Of a stretch of DNA of 64,000 bases, positions 35,480-48,544 are shown piece after piece; within the stretch, counting starts at the first letter, position 1; the number at the start of each line of letters is the position of its first letter. Origin of the DNA: Capitella teleta (taxonomy: Eukaryota; Annelida; Polychaeta; Capitellidae). The stretch covers positions 28,951-92,950 of the forward strand of contig KB310426.1 in assembly GCA_000328365.1 (NCBI GenBank), read 5' to 3'. The position numbers were made by a program, and so were the translations under genes. Under the pieces are notes generated by a model. The model did not search any database and was not told the origin of the DNA. It saw only the letters and a program-made list of their open reading frames with translations.

Positions 35480-38400
35480 TCAATAATGTCATTGGCAGTA
35501 TTGAATCTGTCTATGGCATTACGAGGGATTGATGGGTTTACAGACAGGAGAGCAACATTGCAATCGCCAGTGAAGCATCTCCACAACAAATTTACATCGA
35601 ATAAAAAAGTCATGAAAAGGTAAGAACATCGAAACGCCACCATCATACGAATGTAAAGTGAGCATGAGATGGGGAAAAAAACCGAGAAAGATCGCTTGCT
35701 TTAGACGACAGTGCGCTAAACATGCTACGCTCTGCTTCATATGAGCGAAACCAGAAGGTCGACAATTTTGTCACTTGCATTCTCAGACTATTCATGTTGA
35801 CTCCATTCATGTCTCTCTTTTTTTCTTCTTCTTTTCTTCTAACAAACAAACTTGATGAACTAGTTTTCGCAATTTTGAAAACTTTGTGTCTCGAAGTGTG
35901 TTTTTCTCGTGGCTCTAAAACATTGCGATATTGTAGCAAACATAGATTCATCATCGAAATCTAATGCAGTTAGTTGTCTTTCGATGTTTGATAACTTGAC
36001 TTGACCTGAATGTTGCACTTATATAATCCCTTAAGATTTCATCACTAATAATTTGATACTTTTTCACAAATTAAGATACAAGTGGTAAAACCATCAAATA
36101 AATCCTGATTTATGAAAATTTAAGTTAAGCCTATGAGTTATAATTATAAGATTATCATTATTTCAGTTTACACTTCTATGATAATAAATAACGGCGTGTT
36201 GATGTTTCTCTATCACCTCTATCACCTGATATGCTAGTGTTACATTCCTCTATACCAGGGCACAATTGTCGATACTTCGTCACGGTCTGGTGCCTCGACA
36301 GTAAGCATGCGAATTTCACGCATGGGGGCCCGTAGTTGATCTATTTAACAACCGATTAAGTATCACAGAAGTTATAAAACACAAACATGTCAATGATCAT
36401 CATTTGTGAACGTGAAGGATAAGTCGATTGCCTCTTAGAAATAAAAGCATTGCAGATATGTATTAACATACGACACCTTCAAGTTGCATTTAAACACGTC
36501 ACATGCTACTAGTAGTGCATCGTATCAGTCATATCTAACGTACTATTAGCCAACCACAAATACAGATCACTTTGATCAAAGCTCCAAGTTCATGTTTGTT
36601 CAAAGAGACACGTTATATCCATCAACCTCATAAAGTCAAAATTAAACTTGTAATGATTGCATAACTGTTCCTGCTGCTCCATGTTTTTTAGTTATCCAAC
36701 CCTTTAATAATATTAAGTATTTCCATGTAATAATGTTGTATAATAATATCTTGTGACTTGTATAAAGGATTCAAAAGATGTTTGCATTAAGAATGATTGT
36801 GATAATATCCGAATTTATCTTTAAGACGAAATAAAATCAATTATTATCTCATCTTATCTTATCTTATCTTAATATAATAATGTTGTCTGTGGATTGGCTC
36901 TGGAGTCGATATGTTTGTATAATTATGCAATTAGAAAAGATAAACTTAAACACGGATTAAAATTATATGATTGCATAACTTAGTGAATAAATTAGTATTG
37001 TTATTATAACCATTTCCATGCTGCTTCTCGTCCTTAATTTTATGTCCTAATTTTGGTCAGGGCGAATTTCCCACCACACCAACTGGGGTTGTCTTGTTGA
37101 TTAATTAATTGGTAATTAATTAATTAATGTAATTTTATTTCTGAAGGAGAAATAAAACGATGCCCTTATCAAATAAATCGACACTTAATTCGATTAACTG
37201 TTAAAAAATATGTATTGATAAAGAGTGGCTTATTGGATATTTACCTAGACATTATTATAATACACGCAGTTAATTTTGAATAACCACAGATCTCATGCAG
37301 ATTATTTTAACATAGTTATGAATCAAGCGATAGATCATAATTATATCATGTAGGCCCCTAATATCCCCATAATACTTTAGGACGTGAGCTAATTAACCAA
37401 GCCTATGAACTGTAACTTCATTCTAATGATAACGAAAAAGACCAAGAAAACCAGTCCGGTATCTTGGTGCACTCTCATGAACCATTATCAATCACAAACG
37501 TAACGTTAAGTATCAATAATATGTACGCTCTTTCAAAGGATCTCAAACATCGCCCGAAGTGACAGACTATTCATACTTCCGGTAGCCATTTTGTATCCAT
37601 TGATGAGCGATCGCCTCGTGGGCAAATCGCGTGGACACACGTCAACGTTAATGATATCTAGCGGGCGATATGACACACGAGATGATTGACAGGGGAACAT
37701 ATTTCTAAAAATAGACATTGCAGAGTGCTGTACAAGTTTTATCGATTCTCATTAAAGTGGGATCATTCATTGATTTAATTTCACCGGCAAATCGATCGAG
37801 TATTATACGTGTAATTTCAAGACGCAGATATATTCTGATGAGAATGGCGGTCAAGAGTTACGAATCGATCTGGAATCTCAAATATTCGATGTTTCATGCG
37901 GCCATTTTGTACATTACGACACACAATCTAGGAATATAGTTAAGTGAAGAACTGATACAATTGGTTAACGACACGATTCATTCTAGTTAACGGATTATAA
38001 TAAATAGTTAACAATAGTCAACTTTGATTTTGCACAAACCAATTTAGTGTAAATTACTCCAATTCAGGATTATTAATTAATTAATTAATTAGTTAATTAG
38101 TTAAGATGCTTCCTACAAAGTTTGTCATATTTTGTGCTAATTACGTTTAATCTGAGTTCCACAATCATATAATAATCAATTAACTATTATAATTCAAGAG
38201 GTTTACTAACTGGAATTACATAATGGACATATAATTAACCAATCCGTGAGCCTTATACAATGCATGTGCATGAATATATCGGGATACAGAAATCAACTCA
38301 CCTCCTGATTACTAACTACATATGACCACATCACACATCATTATACAACATTAATTACAACATTCTACCCGCAATTTTGACTCACACAAAACACAAGACC

Positions 38401-39335
38401 AATTTGCCACACAACACTCACAACTTCTCGGACACAGGACTAGCTGCCTCAACTTCAGCGTTGAAGGAAATCCTCTCGAAAAATTCCCGTATCCAGAAGC
38501 TCAGCTTCGGCTTCAACACACACTCCGCGATGCCAATGCAGCAGCAGCCCCCGAACGATCGTCACACTCGAATCAACAACGTTTTTCCCCAATCTGACTT
38601 AACGAGTACTGCAACCAAAACGGGTCTTAGAAGTTCCCGATGTTTATTTTTTTTCCTCGTCACTTGCAATCTTTTTTTTTTTTTTTTCTTTTGACGAGTT
38701 TCGCGATGAAGCTAGTGAGGCTCTGAACGAGCTGCAAATTGACTCTGAGCGAGAATTGCGCTTAAATCGAAAATCGTTCCGCTTTGGCGATTGGAGGATT
38801 CTCTTAAACATTGTGCTGCTTTCTTGTCGTGGCATTGATAGTGTTAAGAGGAATTTTTTAATTAGATTTTGTTGAGAACCTGTTTGAAGGAGATATACTT
38901 GCAGTACTGGATTCGCTGAATGTATACTTGTTCATTATAGGGCATAATTATTTACGTTTCATAGCAATTATCATTACTGTAATTACAAATTGTTTCTTAC
39001 TGTATAATCACAAGAATCATACATTTATGTAATATAAAAGGGACAATAATTTGGAAAATTTGGATAATACCATTATGGCACAACACACCGTCGTGACACC
39101 AAAGCATACTAACATAATAATTATGCAACACAATTTATAATTTTGGTCAAAAACGTAATTAATTTAATTAATTAATTTAATTAATTTCACGAATTGTACT
39201 CACTGATCCCCTGAGTGTGATGCTGTAATAGTTTCCCATAAATGGCTGAATCACTTAGTACCGACCTGACTTCCAATCACTATAATCCTCAGTTTTAGCT
39301 AAAAATATCAATTCGGGGTTTATAGCATGTCTTTC
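35480..39335. other. Intergenic AT-rich sequence, no gene recognised
   Basis: ORFs here are short, lack family resemblance and start or end in low-complexity sequence. TTAATTAA-rich stretches occur near 37100 and 38070. A TCTTATCTTATCTTATCTTA run lies near 36848. The stretch separates the head of the collagen gene from the transposon remnants; distal regulatory DNA cannot be judged from one sequence. Confidence 0.5.
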
Positions 39336-39342
39336 CTTTCTT

Positions 39343-39377
<35 letters not shown>
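39336..39377. repeat. Poly-T tract (about 40 nt)
   Basis: A long T run follows a TTTC-rich stretch. Similar A or T runs occur at about 38671-38688, 39868-39885 and 40579-40610. They could be old retroposon tails, but no attached element was identified here. Confidence 0.7.
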
Positions 39378-39729
39378 CCAAATTGAAGGGATATCAATAA
39401 CTAATATAATGATACCATTCACGAAATCCTATCATGGGCCGTTGTGTAATGTGGTTAATTAGTATCCTTAAACTTAGTGGTTTCGCGCTAAATGCTCAAA
39501 ACCTATGCACATATAGTATATCCAATTAAAGGAAATAGAACAACTAAGGCAGTGGTATAATTTTTAATTCTCTGCTGATCATAAATATAATGAGAAATAA
39601 GCAGTGAGGAGATGCTCATTATGCACAACAGACTACTTGGATTGAAAAAGAAAAAAAAATATATATAAATTAATATGCAGCATAAATTATGAACCTCTGA
39701 CTCTGCATGGGTTGTTTTCTTCTGACGAT

Positions 39730-40576
39730 TAGGACAGCAACCCGCTTGATTAATGATGAGATATTGTCCAAGAGAGGCACACCCCTCTTGTGTTGAGGCC
39801 TCTCAACACCCCTATGTTGGTACGATCTACACGGCAACCTTTAGTTTTTGCCAGGTTTTGTTCGAGTATTTTTTTTTTTTTTTTTGCAAGAAATCTTCGG
39901 TGGCGACGTTAACGCCAGCAAATGGAGCATCAGTTTGGATTTCGTTTTCTCGTTGACACGCTTAACAAAACGGGCTTCTGCTCACCCTGTTCAGAGGTTG
40001 TGCCTACCAATCAAGCGCCCCTATAACTCCCGAGGAAGACTGCTGGAAAGCTGATCCAGTACATTGCAAATAATGTCGACCACAAAACACAAACTTTAAA
40101 TGGCGTCGGAACCTCGGAATTGGTGTATGCTTCCAACATGGAAGGGCATCATATCGGGTAAAGGTATAGCGAGGGTTACCAGAACAAATCAGCTTATTGA
40201 AACAGCCTTCAGCTAGCTGCTTCTGTCACTCATGTATCCGGACGACTCAACGGCATCGTCTTCTTCTTCCCTTCGACAAGATTTCATTGATTTTTCACAC
40301 TTTCGAGAGTGCAATTTCAAATGAGATGTGCTGTGAGGAGGCATCGGAGAAAGATGCAACGATGAGAATCAGAAGGAAGCTGAACGGGATTAGCGATGAG
40401 CTTTTAAGAAGTTCAAGAACAGCAATGCTTTGGTTTTCTTTTATGGAGATGCTTGACATTATGCACCAGCTCATGCGAGCGGAGAGAACAGGAAACATTT
40501 GAGGGCATCGTCAGCCATGCTGTCGTAGCTCGCTGCAAGTGGTCGTAATCTGTACGCCAAACCGCTCTTTGTGTAC

Positions 40577-40613
<37 letters not shown>

Positions 40614-41140
40614 CAAACCTGCAAAGAACTCATCCGGACGTGTTTCATCATTTTAGCTTAAGACGCAATGACAGATTCTGGGCAGGTCTGTCTACTGATC
40701 TGATCACAGATGCTGATGCGGTGCTTGAAGTCGAGAGGTGGGCTGACAAGGGGAAGAGGAATGACGGAACAGCAGCGGTCTGTGGGGCTTCTTGCTATGC
40801 CTGCTTGTAGTGCCATGAATTTAACTATATGCAAGATGTGAACAATCTAAGCTATGAGACGAATGAACAGTATTCGTCAAAATGATTCTGATGCACAGAA
40901 GATAGTATAGAGTACTTTCAATGCAAATCACCATTCACCAACGGCGGCAAGTGGTGTTACGGCAACCTCAGCTGTCAATGGAGATACAACTCGAGAGATT
41001 GGATTGACGATCGTGCATAGCATGGATGGAGAGTCAGTGCTCGGCTACACCTTCAGGAAAAAGCATCTTGATGCAGTGACACTCATGAGCAAAGGATAAG
41101 GAGTCAAAGTTAGACCGTCAGATGCCAGGAATTCACGCAG
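39730..41140 (+). pseudogene. Degraded copy of a repetitive invertebrate gene of unknown function
   Basis: Scattered segments in different frames recall one multi-copy invertebrate protein family. They are a QYIANNVDHKTQTLNG-like segment near 40060, SRTAMLWFSFMEM..AERTGN near 40410-40500, and RRNDRFWAGLSTDLI near 40660-40700. I know this set only as predicted multi-copy proteins in invertebrate genomes and cannot name a function; a transposon origin is possible. The copy is heavily broken, and homopolymer runs (about 39868-39885 and 40579-40610) interrupt it. Confidence 0.45.
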
Positions 41141-41476
41141 ATTTACTCAGAATTCTCTTCAATTCATTAGATAGATTGAATGTCAGAATGTCATGAAGCT
41201 CCAGAAAATTCATATCGCTCGTTGGTGGAAGGTTATTTTCTTATGTTATTATTTATGTTAGCGAATACGTAATTTTGTTTATCGTTGGTTCTATTGTGAT
41301 TGAATTTGGGGTTGAATGAAGGTCAAGGGGTAGACAAAAGGTCATGGGGTTGACCTGACTATAGGTGCGATTCGGTCAGCCAACTCGGCTTCTTCGCAAG
41401 ATTTCATTAGAGTAGGACGCTTCTATAAGGTAAGGTAAGGATTTATTGACACATACGTCCAGTGAGAGAAATAGTA

Positions 41477-41862
41477 TTAATAAAATACATTCAAAATGTA
41501 GTTGCATAACTTTGCAATAACATTGTTGTTCAAGGTAAACATATCAGCAACAGAGTTTAATGGTGGTGTCAGTAGCGCTCTCAGGTGGGCAGTGTGAGCA
41601 CAGAACAACACGACATGCGTCTCGTCCTGTACAGAAGTTGCGTCGCAAGTACACACACGATTCTCACGGGGAATTCGGTTCCATCGTCCGGTCTCAACAA
41701 GCAGACGATGAGAGGAGAGACTGAATCGGGTAGCTGCAGCTCTTCTGCTGTGGGGAACATACTCCTCCTTGTTCTCGTATATTGAGTTGACGCACAGATC
41801 AGGATTCATCTCTAGATACGTTTGGTAGTGCGTCGCACCGTCGGCTGCTTTCTGGCGGCACT
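41477..41862 (-). mobile_element. LINE 3'-coding fragment
   Basis: An ORF of about 120 residues reads ATHYQTYLEMNPDLCVN, then RFSLSSHRLLVETGRWNRIP, RENRVCTC and DETHVVLFCAHT. This is the C-terminal Cys/His segment found after the reverse transcriptase of many invertebrate non-LTR elements (SSH-L-IE-GR--IP---R-C). Neither the reverse transcriptase nor a 3' tail was recognised nearby, so this is a remnant. Confidence 0.6.
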
Positions 41863-42686
41863 GGCAGCATGCATGTTTTTATTCCATATAATTTCATTAT
41901 TTAAACTTTTGTTGCTTTGTTTATCGCCCCTTTTGTGAGTTTTCATTATTTTCTTCATTTTTGTTTTTGAAGTTACTTTAGTGCTTCCGTTCAGCGGTGC
42001 GAATTGATTGTTTCATCTACGAAGCTGTTCATTTGTGACGCATGCGTTCATATTACCAGAACTGTTTTTAAATGTTGTTTTAGTTCATCAAAGAGCCAAG
42101 GTCATTTCATATTCAGTTTGCTATTTTGTTTCGGAAGTCGATCATTGTAGATGGCAACACAAGCAGCATGCAGAAGGGCGAGTGCTTCCTGACATGTCTC
42201 AAAGGCTTAAACACTGGTTGATTTCCTGGAGGCATATCGTGAATCTTATGCCGTGGACGAGTGCAAGACAGACTCCGAATTGCAACGGAATGTATTATTC
42301 ATTTTTATCATGAAGGATAGGAATCGATTTAGTTCGGCATTGATAATCTCATATCGTTTAAATTACTCCATTTAGCACATTCTTGAATGCATTTGCTGTT
42401 CAGCGTTGTTCCATTATTCTTAATCTGCGATGTTTAATTAAACAAATACCAAATTGCACACGCTATAGAATTATGAAAAATTCCACGGTTAATTGAAAAA
42501 AAAAATCATTTCTGCCAAATAAGTGAGCTAACTTATTAATTTTGGGTGCAAACTTAATTCACAAAATGATAATTAAAATGACACGGCTTACAATTTGCAA
42601 GTTTGGACAAAGAAAACGTGAAATCATAAGTCACCCACAAAATGAGTAAAAACAAAAATAAGTTAAAAATATTACGTAAATATAAA

Positions 42687-42692
42687 TTTATT
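42687..42692 (-). promoter_or_regulatory. Poly(A) signal of SEM1
   Basis: AATAAA on the minus strand lies about 18 nt after the SEM1 stop codon (42710), giving a very short 3' UTR. Its placement supports the third exon being terminal. Confidence 0.65.
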
Positions 42693-42709
42693 TCTTTTTG
42701 AGATCAATT

Positions 42710-45700
42710 TCACGGTTGTGTAGTATTTTCCTGTGACTTGCTTGCTTCTAAGGCTGCTCTGGAGAAAAAAAAAATTAAAAACATTCAATCGAAAGTTATC
42801 AATCAAAGAGGGAGAATTAGGTGGGTTTTGGGCGGTAGTGATGAATTATAGGGCAGCTTAATTAACATTACAGCTAATTAGCAGTTAATTAACAGAATCA
42901 GAAGAATCATGTAGTTCAATTAACATTACTTAACAGTTAATTATCAGAATCAGACTAATAGTGCAGTTTAATTATCAGTTAATTAGCAGTACAAACATGG
43001 AAGTAAGAATAACTGAATCTCATGCCTTCCTGAGAATCAGTTCAACTGACTTGAGTTGCTGAGAAAAGTCGTCGTCAATGTGATCATTGTCCCAATCGTG
43101 ATCCCAAACATTGCTGTCCGTTTGGTCCTCCTCCTTGTCCGTCCAATCTGAAGAGAACGAAAGCATATTGTGAGCATTTCCTGTTTCCATAGCAACAATA
43201 ATCACATCATCGACAATCAGAAATGGTTATAAAAAAGCCAATACACTATCTAATGACGCCTTATTGAGTCATTGGAAATTTCAACATTATTTTATAAAAT
43301 GATTTTGGTACCATTCTGATAATTTAGGAATGTGAAGATCAGCAATATTCAGAACGTCATGCATATAAATAAATCATAATAAATATAAATATAATAATTC
43401 ATTTTTGCATAGCGCAATATTCACCGAAGTGCTCAAAGCTCTATGCATAAATCACGTATATTTATTTCATTGGTTATAAGTTCCCCGTTTGAAATCCCCA
43501 CCTAATAGACTGTACTTTGTAATGTAGTTACCCAGGGGAAAAGAACCCTTTACCCTTGGATTAAAAGCCCAACGCTGTGAAACTGAGCCAGACAGGAAAC
43601 TAGCAAATGAGGAAGCGCATTGGATTCACAAGCGATGGAAACTCCATTGCAAGGGTCAGTTCAATTCAAGGGGAGTTTCAATTCACAATTCGACTTCATA
43701 CCACTCAGTGAGTCTGCCAGCCAATCAGCCTTGTGTATTTGAATGATAAATCTGTGCATAGATAACGCGTGTAAATAAAGAAATAGCATAGATAACTCTC
43801 GCCATCCACCTAATGTTAAAGTCTCAAAATGCAATTTCATAACGCCTCCGTTCATTGGACGTTATGATGATCTGCTGTAAGAATAACTCAATTATTGCCT
43901 ATACGCAGATATATTATTTTTATTCATTTCTTTCGAAACGCAAAAAGGACATCAAATGTTTTGATGTGCTTAAAATGCATGTGTTAAAAACAGGAGCAGA
44001 TCAGATGTGCACTTTCTATAATTTTTGTCCGCAGTTATCCATGTTAAACGGTCCATCAAGATGTAAGGTCATTTATTCTAACGTTTGTTTGCTGTATTGG
44101 CGATTTTCAATCAATTTTGGTGGAAATTAACATTGTGCTAGAAGGAAATATATCTTATGTTACTATTAATTGATACTGGAGATTTAATAATCGTTTTATT
44201 GAGCTCTGAGAAGAATTTGTTGTAGGTTTTGCCCAGGTGACTAACAGACCAACTGCGTAAAAATAACTTTTCAAAATGGTGCACTCACAGCCTAAGCGTC
44301 ACTCGACTCGATAGAGTTTGGAGGTTTATTTCGTGATACAATCCAGTTAAGTCATTCGGAAGTCGATGATTCTGCTCAAATAAATTATGTTTAAGTGAAT
44401 CTGGAGCCAAATAACGAATCACCTCATTCCCCTGACTTAACTATGCCACGTGTCGTCATACTGTGGTGAACATGAGGCTTTTCAGGCCGCGAAATTCAAC
44501 ACTGGCAAGTTGCTCGACATGGAATCAAACCCACGACCCTCTGCACGCTTGGCGAGCGTGCTACCACTGCGCCATCGCGACCCCTGAGGCTACTGGCTCA
44601 AGGTCAGAAATCCAGGGTCAATTGCTGCACTGAAAACCTCAACATCATGAACATGAGCAAATGTGACAATCGGAGTTCACTCCAGGCTGAAAAAGAAGTT
44701 GATCTAACTTCTTTTTCAGACTATTTAATATTTATATTCTTTTCCAAACTTTTGTATTTGTAGCTACATTCTGAAGCCATAATCTGTGATTAATCAATAG
44801 AGAGGCTTGGAACAACATTATCGTATTGTTGAGCTGGAGCCTGGAATTGGAGCTTCTTTGACTTCAAACATTTTTTTCTTTTTCTTTTTTCTTTTCATTC
44901 TCCTTTTTCTATCTGCTCTCTCAACTAATTGTCACAAGGATGTCTGTCACAGTGTCAGTTAAAGAGAGGGTCCCATATGATAGGAGGCCTAATTATATAT
45001 CCCACTCAGACCAAACAAATCAAGTAAATCAAGATTAAAAGAAGTCCAAGAGCGAGATTATCAGACTCTGTCAGTGCTGAGTGACTCAGTGAGTTAGCTG
45101 CATTATGTAGCCATGAATATGGGGATGATCAATATTGAATCTTGGAACGAAAGTATCAGTCTAATCAGACATCACATCATCATCACTATGGGTGACTATC
45201 ACCACAGGGAGTCTTACCAGTGAGCGAGCAGATGTGGACAAAACTCAATGCAGTGAATGCTTTCTGTCTATATATATAATATCAAGGGAAGTCACTGATT
45301 CCTGTCAATCTTAGGACGCTTGCCTCGAAAGCAATCTTCTCTTCAAAAGACGGAGCCGAAACTTCGGTTCTGGCAAGATCACCAATAAATGAAACGATTG
45401 ACACCAATAATCTCGTACGGCAACGCCTAATTACTAATTAATTGGCCAAAAATCCAATCAGTTGCAAAACGACTAGCAACGGGTACGATGCATCCATTTT
45501 GTCGGACCGCAGCAAATTTTCAGCGCGCAGCGAACTCACGATCGCTAAATGTCGAAATAAAATCCTTAAAACCGGAATGGAGCTGCAAAAGTGTAGAGCT
45601 CAGGATACATTCTTAATTTAACAGATTGGCTTTAGAGTGAAACATCCTGTCTGTAATTGTCTCTCGAACAATAAAAGCTATTCTGAGAGTCAAATTGAGC

Positions 45701-46535
45701 ATGAAATAGGCTAGAAAAAGGAGTTAGAGTTAAAATACACATTGCATTTAAGTAAGTTGACATGACGGGAATTAGCAGACGACACACACAGCGCCCTCTG
45801 GTGTATATGTTTAGAATCGTTTTATATACCTCACAACATGTTGTGTTATCTATCTAATAACTTTAGAATTTATAACCAGTATTACGAACTATAAAATTAT
45901 CTGAATACTGTTATATGCATCCAATAATTTATAGAATCGTACTGCTGGACTGATCTCTATCGAGTGAATGCTCTGATTAATTTCAATTGCATTTCTCAGC
46001 TGGACTATTATTGATCAATCACTGAGCGGCTTGTTAAGGTGAAGGTCGAATGCTGCAGCGATCGTGCCCGTTGGTAGTCGTTTTGGAAATGGAAGCGTTT
46101 TTGTGCAATTAATGACTAATTAGTCACTGCCGTGCGGAGTTTTTGGTGTCTATAGGTTCATTTATTCATAATCTTGCCAGATCCGAAGCCTCAGCTCTCT
46201 CCCGTGAGGGGAATGTAGGTTCCGAGGCTTTGTTATTGTTCTTCTGAGAAATCAGTGACTTCCCTTGATATTATTATATACTGTCTATAAGGCTGCATAG
46301 GCATTCCATGTATCCATCGCCCACTGGTAAGACCCCCTGTGACTATCACTAGTAGACTACTGACTGAGTCTGAGTCACTAAGAATGACGGAGTCAGCAAC
46401 CTTGATTGAATAAAATGGGTTCAGAGAGATAAAGATGTTGGAAGTAATCGTTTTACCTTCGACAGGAAACTCCTTAAACTCATCGTCTTGTTCTAAAAGA
46501 CCTAAATTCGATTTCGCCGATTTTTCCGTTGCCAT
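42710..46535 (-). CDS. SEM1: SEM1/DSS1, 26S proteasome lid subunit and BRCA2-binding acidic protein
   Basis: Three short exons join without frame conflict: 46457-46535 (start ATG 46535; MATEKSAKSNLGLLEQDDEF, then KEFPVE), 43051-43147 (DWTDKEEDQTDSNVWDHDWD, then NDHIDDDFSQQL) and 42710-42758 (K-AALEASKSQENTTQP stop). The 74-residue product matches SEM1 (about 70 residues in human) across both acidic/tryptophan motifs (DDEFEEFP and VW-D-WDDD--DDFS-QL) and the start of its C-terminal helix (RAELE becomes KAALE). It is known as a flexible subunit of the proteasome regulatory lid, of TREX-2 and of the BRCA2 complex, acting in nucleus and cytoplasm. Splice sites are consensus (CTCTTCAG, TTTCTCCAG). 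If exon 2 is read through its donor, a false tail SVELILRKA appears. Confidence 0.92.
43698..43872 (-). repeat. Dispersed 175-bp repeat, copy 2 (inverted)
   Basis: This is the reverse-complement counterpart of 11906-12081, sharing ATACCACTCAGTGAGTCTGC, CAGCCAATCAGC, ATAACGCGT and the block CTCAAAATGCAATTTCATAA. It lies upstream of the second exon of SEM1, in its first intron. Confidence 0.7.
44331..44458. repeat. Foldback MITE-like repeat, copy 2 (internally shortened)
   Basis: The segment from CGTGATACAATCCAGTTAAG through CTGGAGCCAAATAACG matches the reverse complement of the right arm of the 10.2-kb copy. The far end (CTGACTTAACTATGCCACG) matches its outer end in inverted orientation. The second arm is mostly missing. 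It sits about 50 bp from a tRNA-like sequence. Confidence 0.6.
44512..44584 (-). repeat. tRNA-Gly-like sequence (SINE head or tRNA pseudogene)
   Basis: On the minus strand, GGGGTCGCGATGGCGCAGTG is followed by GTAGCACGC, an anticodon arm with GCC in the loop, and a B box GTGGGTTTGATTCC. The A and B boxes are good, but the ends cannot form an acceptor stem and position 33 is not T. It is therefore not a functional tRNA. It differs in sequence from the other SINE family here. Confidence 0.55.
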
Positions 46536-46599
46536 TTTCAACGAAGAGCGAAACAACTCTGCGGTTGAATCAAAAGTGCGTTATGATTCGTCTCAGTTG

Positions 46600-48530
46600 C
46601 GGCGCAAACCGAAAATTCTCTCTTCTTCATAGCGTTCTTCTGATATTTCGTGAATTAAAATGTCTTTGGTGATCACCAAAGAGCTGATATACATGCGTAC
46701 AAGCTCCTTGGTGATCATCAGTCCAGTAGTTGAAGTTCTTTATAACGATACACTAAGCTGTCAAACAAATTAAAAAACTTCAACTGCGAGGAAAGACCCC
46801 ATAAATTAAATCTCCCGTAGTTAATACATATATACCGATAGCCGAATAACAATTACAATAAGGGGCATTTTGTTTTAAAATAGCTGAAAAGAGACCCAAA
46901 ACTTCCTTAAGTTTTTTTTTCCCACAGAACTGTCAATAAGTGGAACTACGCCACTCAATAGTCTCACATGAAAGCATCAATAAATTTTAAAAATTTAATA
47001 TAGATAAATGCTCAAAAAAAAACACACCCAACTATTCATATTTCTGAAGCCAACCCGTCTCTCGACATCAGCCGGAACGACCGTTGAAATCAAAGAAATT
47101 AGAACTGTGAAAAGGTCATATTATTATCGTATGCACCCTGGATCAATGAATTTCAGTTTTCAGAGCTGAGTAAAAATCTTAACCAATTATAGTCATATTA
47201 GTGCTTTATTATGTTTCCTTTATTACAACAAACCTCCGATTTTACGGTGTTTTATAGTATGGGGAAAATATTAAGAAAACAATGTAAATTATGCCGAACT
47301 GAAAAATCCTCATTACTTGTAAATAATATTTTGCACCACCCTGTGTAATAATAATATTAATTATTATAGAGGATTTCTGTTTCACTGGTTCCCTGGTCAG
47401 ATATATACTGACACAGGCACACACCGATGACAGGTGGTAGGTATCTCATTGGCTGCTATTTATAGTAACATTTAATCCCGAAAGGGCTTCCCCCGTTTGC
47501 TGATCAACAATAGGCCGCTAAAGTGATGACGTCATTCGACCCTCCCCCTCCCCCCGCGATATTCCAAAGGCCCGGATGCGGGAGATAAGCAAACTTTTGG
47601 AGACACGGACACAGATGCGCAAAGCTAGCAGACGCTCAATTCCGTCATTCGCGCGCCACTTTTTATATCATTTTCGTGTTCATAATATATTGCTCCAAGC
47701 AATATTACGTACGTTGTATGAACGATGGTCCAATGCTTTGCCGTCGACCAGGGAATCAGAGAAACATGTTTGATGTTTCGTTTTCCTCTGGCCAAAAAGA
47801 ATCTCGCCGAACGCAAAAGGTGGGAGAGAATGTGCCGGTGAGTGTAACACATTGAAATGACGAACATAAGAATATTAATAATAATTCAATTATTACGAAC
47901 TATGTACGAATAATGAATATCAAAGAAATATTACATTATTATCCTACAGGATGAAAACAAGTTTTGTAAGGATAGTTTGAGGGTGATCTCTGTAGGTCCA
48001 ATGTGCATATATCACCTTGTACTTTCGGGGATGGACATGTAGTAGTCATTATTCGGTTCAGCTGTGGAGAGTGTTTAAATCTCACTGGAGATGTTCTGGA
48101 TCTGAAGGGACACGCATACTTCTGAATATTTTGGTATCGTCAGCGAACAGATACACCAGGGACTCCACAAGGTTCGTTTATGTAGAGAGTAAACAGGGTA
48201 GGACCTAGGACCGCTTGGACTTGTCTATGTCTGAGAGTAGTTCTTGTTTTATATTTGTATTTTATTGCTTTTCAGTGTCAGTTGGTATGGTTTGTGTTCT
48301 CTTGGCCCTAGGCAACATGTCCGCTCTCATTAATGATTATACTTCCTCTGTGATTCAACTGGTCGTATTCAGCAAATATACTATACGAACTCATTTTCAC
48401 TCGCCTCGCCTTGTGAGCCACATTGGAAATTCCGAGTGACGTCATGTGAAACCGAGTGAAATGGATGTACCAAAATAGGGGTGATTTTGCATCAGTGCGT
48501 GTCGGTGCTTCTTTTCGGTATCGCAGTAGT
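46600..48530. other. Non-coding stretch upstream of SEM1
   Basis: No supported gene, RNA or mobile element was found. Directly upstream of the SEM1 ATG (46535-46640) the sequence is less AT-rich and would be the promoter region. Other ORFs here are short and without recognisable motifs. Confidence 0.45.
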
Positions 48531-48544
48531 CCAGCGAAGATCGC

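Noticed and set aside
38377-38694. 105-residue plus-strand ORF ending in poly-Phe
   Set aside because: No recognisable motif, and the end is a poly-T tract. It is probably chance.
43020-43205. SEM1 exon 2 as a stand-alone gene ending SVELILRKA
   Set aside because: The upstream part is intron and the tail reads through a GT donor. Joining to the exons at 46.5 and 42.7 kb gives a better match to SEM1.
44512-44584. Functional tRNA-Gly gene
   Set aside because: The termini do not pair into an acceptor stem and the base before the anticodon is not T.
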